This document shows positions 1 to 7,152 of a stretch of DNA of 15,006 nt, one piece after another. Below the pieces are notes generated by a model. It searched no databases, was not told the origin of the DNA, and was given only the letters and a program-made list of their open reading frames with translations. Origin of the DNA: Candidatus Omnitrophota bacterium (GTDB taxonomy: Bacteria; Verrucomicrobiota; Verrucomicrobiia; Limisphaerales; UBA1319); assembly GCA_023473405.1 (NCBI GenBank), contig JAMCZD010000188.1:1-15006 (forward strand). The letters run 5' to 3'. Each line of letters opens with the position of its first letter. Positions within the stretch are counted from its first letter, which is position 1. Made by a program: the position numbers and the translations under genes.

Positions 1-605
1 TAGACGTTGCCGGCAGCGTCCACAGCAATCCCGGTGGGGAAATCGACCCGCGCCTGGCTGCCGGCCCCCTCCGCGCTCCCCGGATCCCCGGCCAGGCCCG
101 CCAGCGTGGTCACCACCCCGTCCGGGGTGATCTTCCGAATGGTGCAGTTGAAAGTGTCCGCCATATAGAGGTTGCCGATAGAGTCCACCGCCACGCCTTC
201 AGGATTGGAGAACAGGGCAGCGCTGCCAGTCCCGTCCGCGCTGCCCGATTGCCCGGCTTGTCCTGCCAGCGTACTGACCACCCCGTCGGGCCTGATCTTC
301 CGAATAGTGTTGTTGTGCATATCGGCCACATAGACGTTGCCGGCAGCGTCCACAGCAATCCCGGTGGGCCCATTGAACCGCGCGGTCCTGCCAATCCCGT
401 CCGCGCTACCCGTTTGCCCGGCCTGGCCCGCCAGCGTGGTGAAGGTGTACTCGTCAGTAGCACTGGCAACGGAGGACAAAGCTACGGCGATTGCGGTGGC
501 CAGCAGCCCGGCACGCAGCCAGGATTTTGGAATACGATGGTGGATCATGTGATGCTTTTCAGGTGGTTGCGTTGCCTGTTTGCATTGATTTATTGTAGTT
601 TCCAT
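1..605 (-). CDS. Secreted NHL-repeat protein, N-terminal part (runs off the left edge)
   Basis: The reading frame is open from an ATG at 605 to the left window edge, so only about the first 201 residues are seen and the C-terminus is missing. Residues about 30-50 are a hydrophobic export signal (WLRAGLLATAIAVALSSVASA). They are followed by 'DEYTFTTLAG' and three NHL-type repeats of about 55 residues, with cores such as 'GIAVDAAGNVYVAD' and 'NNTIRKIRPDGVVSTLAG'. NHL repeats fold into beta-propellers that usually bind other molecules; a specific ligand cannot be inferred. An alternative start at 548 (MIHHR) would give a shorter, more ordinary signal peptide and cannot be excluded; neither start has a clear ribosome site. 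A TGA four codons upstream of the 605 ATG limits further extension. The signal region and repeats closely match those of the protein starting at 6450, so the two are paralogues. The gene follows the 642-3320 gene by 36 bases and may be cotranscribed with it. Confidence 0.85.
   Translation of the reverse strand, partial: METTINQCKQATQPPEKHHMIHHRIPKSWLRAGLLATAIAVALSSVASATDEYTFTTLAGQAGQTGSADGIGRTARFNGPTGIAVDAAGNVYVADMHNNTIRKIRPDGVVSTLAGQAGQSGSADGTGSAALFSNPEGVAVDSIGNLYMADTFNCTIRKITPDGVVTTLAGLAGDPGSAEGAGSQARVDFPTGIAVDAAGNV
3..449 (-). repeat. NHL-repeat-coding tandem array (three units, continues off the left edge)
   Basis: Three NHL-type units of 55 codons lie in the partial protein that starts at 605. 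The first and third units are identical at DNA level over 38 nt (331-368 and 1-38), a distance of 330 nt or exactly two units, while the unit between them differs. This suggests recent unit duplication or conversion within the array. Confidence 0.8.
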
Positions 606-641
606 TTTGGCTTCGATTCATGCGTTCGGGATTGCGCTTGT

Positions 642-3320
642 TCAGGGTTGCGCTTGGACCGCCCGGTAAAACCGCCGCGACAGTTTGGTGCTGGCCGGGT
701 CGGTTACCGTGAGCACGCCCTCTGCCGGGATGGTGTTGGTCGCCAGAGGCATCCAGATCGTGAGATTGGTTGAGACTTGGATGACGTAGTTGCTGGCTGG
801 CGGGCCTTGGAGGTCGAAGTGGAAGCTGCCATCGGGATTCCGCTGGGGTGGCCCCAGCGTGACGTCCGGGGTGGGCGGCGCGATGGAACATAACCAGTCC
901 GTGACGTAGGCGGTCGAATTGGAAGGAGTGAGGTAGGATGCGGTAGTGTATGGGAAGTCCACCTTGAGAATCCGGCCGTTCAAGGTAACCAGCACCCAGT
1001 GACCGTCGGGAGACCAGACCGGCGAGGTGAGGCTGCCGGCGCTAGAGGAGATGTAGCCTATGTGGTTGGTACCATGCGGCGAGATCGTCTGCAAGATGTC
1101 GTCCTGACCTTCCCCATGGTTGCTGAACAGAATCCGCGTCCCATCGGGTGACCAGCGCGGGTTGTCGGGCCAGGCTGGGTTGAATTCGTCGTAATCGGTC
1201 AGTTGCCGCTCGCCCGTGCCGTCGGTGTTTACGACGTAGAGGTTTTTGTAGTAGTCCCCGTAGTAGAGAAAGTAGTTCACGTACACCACCTGGCGACCGT
1301 CGGGGGAGAAGTCCGGGTGGTAATCCTCGCCGGTGTGCTTGGCGATTTTGATCTCGTGACCGGTTGCCAGGTCCCGGAGATACAGCTCTCGCGCCGAATA
1401 GAAATCCACGAACCGGGCGATTGCCAGAGTTTTGCCGTCGGGCGACACCGCCACCGATTCGCCGTCGGTGACGCGCTGCTGGTTTTGCCCATCCCGGTCC
1501 ATTTTCCAGACCTCGTCGTCGTCACGGATGAAGTAGATGGTGCGTCCGTCGGGCGCCCAGCGGGCCTTGCTGTCTTTGTTGGTATTCGAGGTCAACTGCT
1601 GGAGCCCGGAGCCGTCGTCGTTCATGATGAAAATCTCGAAGTCGCCGTCGCGATCCGAGGTGAACAGGATCGGGCTTGCCCCGACCGGTCGTTCCTCGTC
1701 ATCGGTGAGGGTAACCGTGGCCTGGGCCGGCGAGCCGACGGTGTAGCCGGAAGACGAGTTACGCAGCCCAACGCCAAAAGTCTCGTTCTCCTCCCACTGC
1801 GTGTCGTTGAGGATCGTGATGACGACGGATTGGTTCGTTTCGCCGTCGGCGAACGCGATTGTGCCGGAGGCCGCCACGAAGTCGCTGTCGGCCTGGGCCG
1901 TGCCGTTGGTGGTGAAGTAGTCCACACTGGCCGGGCCCGTGGACGATCCGACCCGCCGCACGTTGAGCGTCACCTGTCCGGCATCTTCCCGGACCGTGAC
2001 ATCACCGGCCGCCCAATGGAACGACGATTCCACCGCGAAGCTCACCTGGTCCAACCAACCACCATCACTGCCGCTGTTGTCGCTGCCGTCTTTGGTATAG
2101 CTCCAGCGCAAGGTGTGCGTTCCCGCGGAAAGATTGAAGCGCTCCTGTTGCCAATCGGTTTCCCCGCTGATCTTGGTTTGTTCCACGCCATCGATGGCAA
2201 AGCGCAGGTAGTCATAGTCTTCTTCCGACGAGACTTTCCACCAAAAGCTGAGCGGCAGGGGGCCGGTCACAGTGGTTTCCAGCCAACTCGTCTGATTGTC
2301 GCCGATGCCGCCGCTGCGGGCCGAGTCCACGCCGTCATGGCTCTGGTCCGTGTGCGCGGCCCAACCGGCGGCACCGCCGGTTGTCCAGGAGACGGCAGGG
2401 GCATCGAGGGCGTCTTCCAACGAAAGGCCAAGAGGATCATCGGTCAGGTCCGGAATGCCGTCGCCGTCGGCGTCGTTCGAATCCGCAATTTCCACCAGGC
2501 AACCCTGATAATCGGGCCAGGAAGTGGCGTCGTAACCGTCGCTAATTTGCCCTTGGCTGCAGTATGTGTTGCCTTGGCGCTGCATGACGACGTTAGCGGT
2601 GAAAGAAAAGGTGTCGCCATGCAAATTGGCCATGGTGATTTCATTGGGACCGTTCTTTGAAAGTGTGGCGCGACCATTCAGTTGGCTGCTCCAATCGCCC
2701 ACGGGCCACATTTGAATAACGAAGGTGCTGTCGCCGCTTTGGGGATCATAAGTCAGGGTACCGTCGCCGCCGATCAGATGATACGAAGTGGACATCTCCG
2801 GCAGCGTTGGACCGCTGACCACCACAGTGCCGGTGGCGGAACCGGCGCTGCGGGTGATCGTTCCGGAAAAGGTGATGTTTTGGCCGTCGTTATCGCGAGC
2901 ATATTGGCAGTATTGGGTGCCGGTAAGACTCAGCGAGACCGCTTTGTCTTTTTGCACCACATCGGGCAGGCCATTGCCGTCGCTGTCGGTGTTGGGGATG
3001 GTGAAGACCATGGTGCCGTAGGATTCCAAGCCCAAGGCATCCATGGTCACGTAGTCGGTTCGATACGTGGCAGAGCCGGAGGAATCGGGCTTGACCTCGG
3101 CGCTGTAGGTGTCGCCGTCGTGGAGCGGCGCGCCACTGCCGCCGTCATAGGTGGTGAAGATGGTGGTGGCCGCGTAGCCCGGCTCCGTATAGGTGATCGG
3201 TTCGAGGACAAAGGAATAGTCTTCGATTTTTATGGACGCCGTGTTGGCCCAGAGGCTCACGGCTCCGGCGCCAATGACCAGGCCGGCACCCAGTTCAAGG
3301 AGTGTTCGCAGATAATTCAT
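642..3320 (-). CDS. Large secreted modular protein with Calx-beta and TolB/PD40-like propeller
   Basis: This encodes 892 residues from an ATG at 3320, chosen because a signal-peptide-like sequence starts there (MNYLRTLLELGAGLVIGAGAV). The frame stays open a further 58 codons upstream, but that stretch is polar and unlike a protein N-terminus. Visible modules: acidic loops 'DSDGNGLPD' (about 112-120) and 'DADGDGIPD' (about 283-291) of the thrombospondin-type-3 calcium-binding kind; a probable jelly-roll carbohydrate-binding or MAM-like region (about 310-430, 'LSFWWKVSSEE', 'GTHTLRWSYTKDG'); a Calx-beta domain (about 435-542, 'YFTTNGTAQADSDF', 'TVTLTDDE'); TolB/PD40-like repeats (about 548-790, e.g. 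'FTSDRDGDFEIFIMNDDG', 'FSPDGRQVVY', 'WSPDGTRILFSNHG'); and a C-terminal tail (about 815-892) ending 'RFYRAVQAQP'. The modules suggest an exported, calcium-stabilised binding protein. No catalytic motif is recognised. The tail is shared with the 3526-6450 protein. Confidence 0.9.
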   Translation of the reverse strand: MNYLRTLLELGAGLVIGAGAVSLWANTASIKIEDYSFVLEPITYTEPGYAATTIFTTYDGGSGAPLHDGDTYSAEVKPDSSGSATYRTDYVTMDALGLESYGTMVFTIPNTDSDGNGLPDVVQKDKAVSLSLTGTQYCQYARDNDGQNITFSGTITRSAGSATGTVVVSGPTLPEMSTSYHLIGGDGTLTYDPQSGDSTFVIQMWPVGDWSSQLNGRATLSKNGPNEITMANLHGDTFSFTANVVMQRQGNTYCSQGQISDGYDATSWPDYQGCLVEIADSNDADGDGIPDLTDDPLGLSLEDALDAPAVSWTTGGAAGWAAHTDQSHDGVDSARSGGIGDNQTSWLETTVTGPLPLSFWWKVSSEEDYDYLRFAIDGVEQTKISGETDWQQERFNLSAGTHTLRWSYTKDGSDNSGSDGGWLDQVSFAVESSFHWAAGDVTVREDAGQVTLNVRRVGSSTGPASVDYFTTNGTAQADSDFVAASGTIAFADGETNQSVVITILNDTQWEENETFGVGLRNSSSGYTVGSPAQATVTLTDDEERPVGASPILFTSDRDGDFEIFIMNDDGSGLQQLTSNTNKDSKARWAPDGRTIYFIRDDDEVWKMDRDGQNQQRVTDGESVAVSPDGKTLAIARFVDFYSARELYLRDLATGHEIKIAKHTGEDYHPDFSPDGRQVVYVNYFLYYGDYYKNLYVVNTDGTGERQLTDYDEFNPAWPDNPRWSPDGTRILFSNHGEGQDDILQTISPHGTNHIGYISSSAGSLTSPVWSPDGHWVLVTLNGRILKVDFPYTTASYLTPSNSTAYVTDWLCSIAPPTPDVTLGPPQRNPDGSFHFDLQGPPASNYVIQVSTNLTIWMPLATNTIPAEGVLTVTDPASTKLSRRFYRAVQAQP
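645..815 (-). repeat. Tail module, copy 1 (C-terminal coding repeat)
   Basis: This segment encodes 'SNYVIQVSTNLTIWMPLATN', 'IPAEGVLTVTDPAST' and 'RFYRAVQ'. It matches the end of the upstream gene (3529-3693) in most nucleotide as well as amino-acid positions. The strong DNA similarity over the last 50 or so codons, against little similarity just upstream in the two proteins, marks it as a separate duplicated module. Confidence 0.8.
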
Positions 3321-3525
3321 TTCTTGTTTTCTTTCGTTGGTTTTCAAACGCCGTTTCTCGCTTGGGCCTTGCCGCCTCGATTCAGCCGCTTTGTCACCTT
3401 CCCTGTCTGACTCCCCCGCCAAGAAGCAGGAACTGCCTGCAAGGACGGAGGAGGCGCCGCTGGGGATTGGCTCGGCACGGCTTCGGCCAAACATGCGGAG
3501 TCCGGCAAATTTCTCGCTCTGTTAT

Positions 3526-6450
3526 TTACCGCTGCACTGCCCGGTAAAACCGCGTTGGCCGATTGGTGCTGGCGGGGTCGTTTACCATCAGCACGCCTTC
3601 CGCCGGGATCGAGTTGGTCGCCAGGGGTATCCAGGTCGATAGGTTCGTGGAAGCTTGGATGACATAGTTGCTCCTAGCCGGGCCTTGGAGCATGAACTGG
3701 AAGGCCTCGTCGCTCAGGAGCTGAGCCTGGACAATCCTCGGTCTGGCTGGGATGGGCGTAGTAGTGCCGAAAATGGCAAGGCCGTTGGTTCCCTCGGCCA
3801 GATACACACACCCATTGGCATACGCGATGTCCAAGGGCGGATCGGCCGTCGGAATCAGAGCCTCCTGCACAGGGTTGGCAGGATCGCTGATGTTAAAGAC
3901 ATAAAGACCATTCTCCTGGCCGTCGTTGGTGCCGCTGCCGACGTACGCATAGCCCTCAGCGGCGACGACGGGACCGAAAATCGGCAGAGTACAGAGATGG
4001 AGTGGCTGAGCCGGATCGGTTACATCGTATATTTCGTCTTCGGTGCCCCATAGGTCACCTGTGCCCGTGTCCACGGCAAGGCGGTTTCCCGTTATTCTCA
4101 TGAACCCAAGCGCAAAGCCGCCATCGATTCTTGCCGGGTTCAGAGGGTCTGCGACGTCAATCACGGAGAAGCCGCCGTCCACGTCGGTCACGTACACGTA
4201 GTGCCCTATCGCTGCAATGTCGATGCACCACCAGCCGCCGGTGTTGTCAGGCAGCAATGCCATCCGGGTCGGATTAGCGGGATCGCTCACATCCACGATC
4301 ACCTCCCCCAGTGAACTCGCCGCATACGCATAATCGCCCTGCAACGCCACTCTGCTGTAGCCCGGCGCATCCCAACTGCCGAGCGCAACCGGATTACTGG
4401 GGTCTCTCACGTCGAAGATATCGAGATATCCCCCGCCCGCGACGGTGGCCAAGTGGCCGGAAACGGCCACACGACCGCCGGCCATGGCGTTAAATTTCCC
4501 GAGCTGCACTGGAGTGGTCGGGTCGCTCACATCCAGGATCACATAGGAGTCCGGCCTGTGGTCTGTCTGGAGCAGGTGCGCGTAGACATGGTGTCCGGCG
4601 ATGTTTATGTCGGAGACACTCTCTCCCGCTGATACGGGCCAAAGCGCGAGAGGAATAAGGTTCCCCGCCAACGGGGAGAACACGACGCCGATGGTTTCAT
4701 TGGTCAGCACCGTTAAAGTGGCGGGATTGCCTGCACTGTTGGTCGTGCCGGTCCAGTGGTGGAACTTCCAGTCAGACTCGGGGACAGCGCTCAGGGTTAC
4801 CACAGCACCGAGGTCGTATTTGGGCAGGTCTGGTGTGCGGGTCACGGCACCCTCCCCCAGCGTCGTTACAGTGAGCGCGTATTTGGCGGAAGCGGGGTCG
4901 GTCGGATCGGTGCCGTCGGCGTACTCGGTGGCGTTGTTGTTGCTGTCACCATCGGGATCGACTGTGCCATCGTAGGCAGTGGTGCTGCCGAAGTGCTGTA
5001 CTTCCCAGGCGTCGGGTAGGCCGTCGCTGTCACTGTCTTCGTCATCAATGATCGTGACGGTTGTTACCCATGGGTTCATGATATTCTCGTTGGTGCTCGA
5101 GTCCCGTAAGGACACCGTGAAGGTCTCCGGTCCTTCAAAGGCGGAGTCGTCCACCAGATGAATGGCGACCGTCTGGTTGGTTTGGCCGCTGGCGAAGGTG
5201 AGCACACCGTTGGTTGCAACAAAATCGCTACCCGCTTGAGCAGTGCCTGATGTTGTGAAGTACTGCACCGTGGCGGATGCGGTGTTGGTGCCTTGTCGCT
5301 CCACCGTGAGACGGAGGGTGTCCGCGTTTTCGCTGGCTGAGACCTGTGCGGACTGCCAGCAGAAACCGCCGGACAACGTCTGCACACCTTTACGAATTGT
5401 GCAGTTATCATTATCCACGACGTAAAGGTTTCCAGCCGCGTCCACCGCCACGCCCACTGCAAAGTCAAATCGGGCAGCGCTGCCGGTCCCATCCGCGCTC
5501 CCTTGGTGCCCAGCCAATCCCCCAATTGTGGTGACAAACCCATTCGGAGTCATCTTCTGAATGACGTCACTGTCCTCCGCTGCTACATAGATATTGCCTC
5601 TCCAGTCAACGGCTACGTCTTCAGGCCAATCAAACACTCCCCTGGCAAGCGTAGTTACTAACCCGCCGGGAGTGATCCTCCGAATGGCGTTGTTGTAATC
5701 GTCCGCCACATACACGTTTCCTGCGCTGTCCACAGCCACTCCTTGCGGCCACCGGAAACGCGCCGCGCTACCGGTCCCGTCGGCCAGACCCAACGCCCCG
5801 GCCTGCCCCGCCAAGGTGCTGACCACCCCATCCGGGGTGATCCTGCGAATGGTGGAATTGTCGGAATCCCCAACATAGACGTTATTGGCGCTGTCCACCG
5901 CCACGCCCACTGGAAAGTAAAATCGGGCCGCGCTACCGATTCCGTCCGCGCTGCCGGCCTTACCCGCCAGGCCGGCTAGGGTGCTCACCGTCCCGTCGGG
6001 GGTGATCTTTCGAATAGTGTGGTTCCAGGCATCCGCCACATAGACGCTACCTGCTCCGTCCACGTCAACACCCTCGGGTTCATAGAACCGAGCCGCACTG
6101 CCGACCCCATCCGCGCTGCCGGCCTTACCCGCCAGGCCGGCCAAAGTGGTCACCGCCCCGTCCTGTGTGATCTTCCGAATGGTGTGGTTGTAAGTATCCG
6201 CCACATAGATGTTGCCCGCTCCGTCCACCGCAACGCCCTCGGGTTGATAGAACCGAGCCGCGCTGCCGACCCCGTCCGCGCTGCCCGCTTCTTGGCCTGC
6301 AGCGCCGGCCAGCGTTGTAAAGGTGTATTCATCAGCCGCATTGGCAACGGGTTGTGGAGCCGCCGCGATTGCGGTGGCCAGTAGCCCGGCGCAGAGCCAG
6401 GATTCTAAGTTGGGATATCGCATCACTGGTTGCTGTTTACATGGGTTCAT
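3526..6450 (-). CDS. Large secreted modular protein with NHL, Calx-beta and LVIVD-type repeats
   Basis: From the ATG at 6450 this is 974 residues. Starts at 6423 (MRYPN) or 6495 are possible; none has a good ribosome site. 6450 was chosen because it gives a basic N-region before the hydrophobic segment 'AGLLATAIAAA'. Modules in order: six NHL-type repeats (about 43-355, linked by 'TLAGLAGKAGSADGVGSAARF'-like spacers); a Calx-beta domain (about 367-470, 'YFTTSGTAQAGSDF', 'TVTIIDDED'); an acidic calcium-type stretch (about 472-515, 'DSDSDGLPDAWE', 'DPDGDSNNNATEYADGTDP'); an InlB-like bacterial repeat (about 524-592, 'WKFHHWTGTT'); LVIVD-type propeller repeats (about 603-895, 'DIFDVRDPSNPVALGSW', 'VIDVADPLNPARI'); and the C-terminal tail (about 905-974) ending 'RFYRAVQR'. 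It is probably exported and used for binding or surface structure; no enzyme motif is visible. It shares its front with the 605 gene and its tail with the 642-3320 gene. Confidence 0.9.
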   Translation of the reverse strand: MNPCKQQPVMRYPNLESWLCAGLLATAIAAAPQPVANAADEYTFTTLAGAAGQEAGSADGVGSAARFYQPEGVAVDGAGNIYVADTYNHTIRKITQDGAVTTLAGLAGKAGSADGVGSAARFYEPEGVDVDGAGSVYVADAWNHTIRKITPDGTVSTLAGLAGKAGSADGIGSAARFYFPVGVAVDSANNVYVGDSDNSTIRRITPDGVVSTLAGQAGALGLADGTGSAARFRWPQGVAVDSAGNVYVADDYNNAIRRITPGGLVTTLARGVFDWPEDVAVDWRGNIYVAAEDSDVIQKMTPNGFVTTIGGLAGHQGSADGTGSAARFDFAVGVAVDAAGNLYVVDNDNCTIRKGVQTLSGGFCWQSAQVSASENADTLRLTVERQGTNTASATVQYFTTSGTAQAGSDFVATNGVLTFASGQTNQTVAIHLVDDSAFEGPETFTVSLRDSSTNENIMNPWVTTVTIIDDEDSDSDGLPDAWEVQHFGSTTAYDGTVDPDGDSNNNATEYADGTDPTDPASAKYALTVTTLGEGAVTRTPDLPKYDLGAVVTLSAVPESDWKFHHWTGTTNSAGNPATLTVLTNETIGVVFSPLAGNLIPLALWPVSAGESVSDINIAGHHVYAHLLQTDHRPDSYVILDVSDPTTPVQLGKFNAMAGGRVAVSGHLATVAGGGYLDIFDVRDPSNPVALGSWDAPGYSRVALQGDYAYAASSLGEVIVDVSDPANPTRMALLPDNTGGWWCIDIAAIGHYVYVTDVDGGFSVIDVADPLNPARIDGGFALGFMRITGNRLAVDTGTGDLWGTEDEIYDVTDPAQPLHLCTLPIFGPVVAAEGYAYVGSGTNDGQENGLYVFNISDPANPVQEALIPTADPPLDIAYANGCVYLAEGTNGLAIFGTTTPIPARPRIVQAQLLSDEAFQFMLQGPARSNYVIQASTNLSTWIPLATNSIPAEGVLMVNDPASTNRPTRFYRAVQR
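3529..3693 (-). repeat. Tail module, copy 2 (C-terminal coding repeat)
   Basis: This encodes 'SNYVIQASTNLSTWIPLATN', 'IPAEGVLMVNDPAST' and 'RFYRAVQR', the second copy of the tail found at 645-815. The spacing and the order of Trp, Pro and aromatic positions are the same in both. The role is unknown; a position at the extreme C-terminus of exported proteins would suit a sorting, anchoring or folding module (inference). Confidence 0.8.
5386..6324 (-). repeat. NHL-repeat-coding tandem array (six units)
   Basis: Six consecutive coding repeats with a period of about 56 codons lie inside the secreted protein starting at 6450. Each has a core 'P.GVAVD.AGN.YVAD...N.TIRKITPDG' followed by a linker 'TLAGLAG..GSADG.GSAARF'. 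The fifth unit lacks most of its linker ('TTLARGVFDWPEDVAVD'), so the spacing drops there by about 14 residues without loss of frame. Confidence 0.85.
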
Positions 6451-6555
6451 TCTCGCGTTTTGATTCGACTCAGTTCGGGCACAAGGTTCTTTCATTGGAA
6501 GTTCAGAGTTGACTTGAGATACACGGAAGCGGTTGAAAAAGGTCTCCCTCCTTAT

Positions 6556-6577
6556 CGTTGTGCCAGCCGGCACAACG
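6556..6577. promoter_or_regulatory. Perfect hairpin, 9-bp arms and 4-nt loop
   Basis: The arms CGTTGTGCC and GGCACAACG are perfectly complementary with a 4-nt loop. On the minus strand it lies 33-54 nt after the stop of the doubtful ORF (6610) and about 105 nt before the start of the secreted protein at 6450. No T-run follows directly on either strand, so it is not a standard intrinsic terminator. It could be an RNA structure in the 5' leader of the 6450 gene or a protein-binding site. Confidence 0.45.
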
Positions 6578-6609
6578 CCAAAAACAAGCCGCTGCCAGAC
6601 TCTGTGCCC

Positions 6610-7008
6610 TCAACAAACCATCGGCAGAGAAAGCGCCGAGTATGATGGATGCCCTGTGGGCTGAATCCATGCCCGCCTTGTTTCGAACACTTCCTGACCA
6701 GCAAGCCGGCATTCCAAACTACCAGACTTGCACTCGACGCATTTCCGAGGCTCGGACTTCCGCTCATCCAGGACAGTAATGGATGAGGCGATAGCTCGGA
6801 ACCACTTTTTCTCAAGCTTCAGCGCATGAATTGCGGACAAGCTGCCGAGCGGGGAAGTCGACTGGAATGGAACGAAGCGAGTGCCTTCATTCCATGAAAA
6901 AGCGACTAAAACCAAAAACAAGCAAAGAATTCCCATGCAACCTAACCAAGGCCCGTTATACACAGGCCCGGTTCCAGTCTTCCTGATTCGTCTCAACAGC
7001 CGGCACAT
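6610..7008 (-). CDS. Doubtful small ORF with one hydrophobic segment
   Basis: This open frame of 132 codons is the longest in the 700-base gap between the secreted-protein cluster and the ABC exporter. Its N-terminal part has a basic stretch (CRLLRRIRKTG), then one hydrophobic segment 'MGILCLFLVLVAFSW', which would suit a membrane anchor or export signal. An internal ATG at 6936 would start just at that segment. The C-terminal part holds four cysteines within or near 'KCVECKSGSLEC' and then looks non-protein-like. There is no convincing ribosome site and I recognise no family. It may be a small membrane or exported protein, a decayed gene, or chance. Confidence 0.25.
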   Translation of the reverse strand: MCRLLRRIRKTGTGPVYNGPWLGCMGILCLFLVLVAFSWNEGTRFVPFQSTSPLGSLSAIHALKLEKKWFRAIASSITVLDERKSEPRKCVECKSGSLECRLAGQEVFETRRAWIQPTGHPSYSALSLPMVC

Positions 7009-7132
7009 AAATAGCGAAGCGCCATTATTAAGCGGCTCGCGTCCTGCTCAAGAAAAAACTTTTTCTAATTCCCAGATTGCGGCCAGACCAATCAGCGGGA
7101 AGAATTGACAAGATTTGATGTTCGTTTCAGGG

Positions 7133-7146
7133 TGTCAATCTTGACA
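7133..7146. promoter_or_regulatory. Candidate operator: inverted TGTCAA/TTGACA repeat
   Basis: The sequence TGTCAATCTTGACA is a perfect 6-bp-arm inverted repeat with a 2-nt spacer, ending six bases before the ATG of the ABC ATPase gene. A further TTGACA lies at 7105-7110. Three copies of one hexamer in 42 bases beside a start codon suggest a repressor-type site; no regulator gene is visible in the window. Confidence 0.3.
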
Positions 7147-7152
7147 GCATCG

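Larger units (their letters stand above)
6451..7152. other. Long intergenic region between divergent gene groups
   Basis: This region separates the leftward secreted-protein gene (start 6450) from the rightward ABC ATPase gene (start 7153), so promoters for both directions should lie here. It holds the doubtful ORF at 6610-7008, a 9-bp-arm hairpin at 6556-6577, an A/T-rich inverted repeat at 7051-7066 (AGAAAAA / TTTTTCT), and TTGACA-type half-sites at 7105-7146. No sigma-70 promoter with acceptable -35/-10 spacing was found by eye. Confidence 0.5.

Noticed and set aside
1..460. CRISPR-like regularly spaced repeats
   Set aside because: The repeats are coding NHL units with 165-nt period and diverged copies, in one open frame with a signal peptide; no short identical repeats with unique spacers.
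1203..2660. Long plus-strand ORF (485 codons) opposite the secreted protein at 642-3320
   Set aside because: It is antisense to a gene with a signal peptide and clear Calx-beta and PD40-like modules; its own translation shows no recognisable domain and reflects GC-rich shadow coding.
2682..3410. Plus-strand ORF (242 codons) opposite the N-terminal part of the same gene
   Set aside because: It is low-complexity Gly/Ala/Val-rich shadow sequence, antisense to conserved coding and running past the true gene start.
6547..6553. AAGGAGG (minus strand) as a Shine-Dalgarno for a longer form of the secreted protein
   Set aside because: No ATG, GTG or TTG follows at a usable distance, and the signal peptide begins about 100 bases further on.
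7105..7152. TTG at 7105 as the start of the ABC ATPase
   Set aside because: The 16 extra residues do not fit the family N-terminus, and the ATG at 7153 begins exactly where homology is expected; a purine-rich GGGAAG upstream of the TTG keeps a small doubt.
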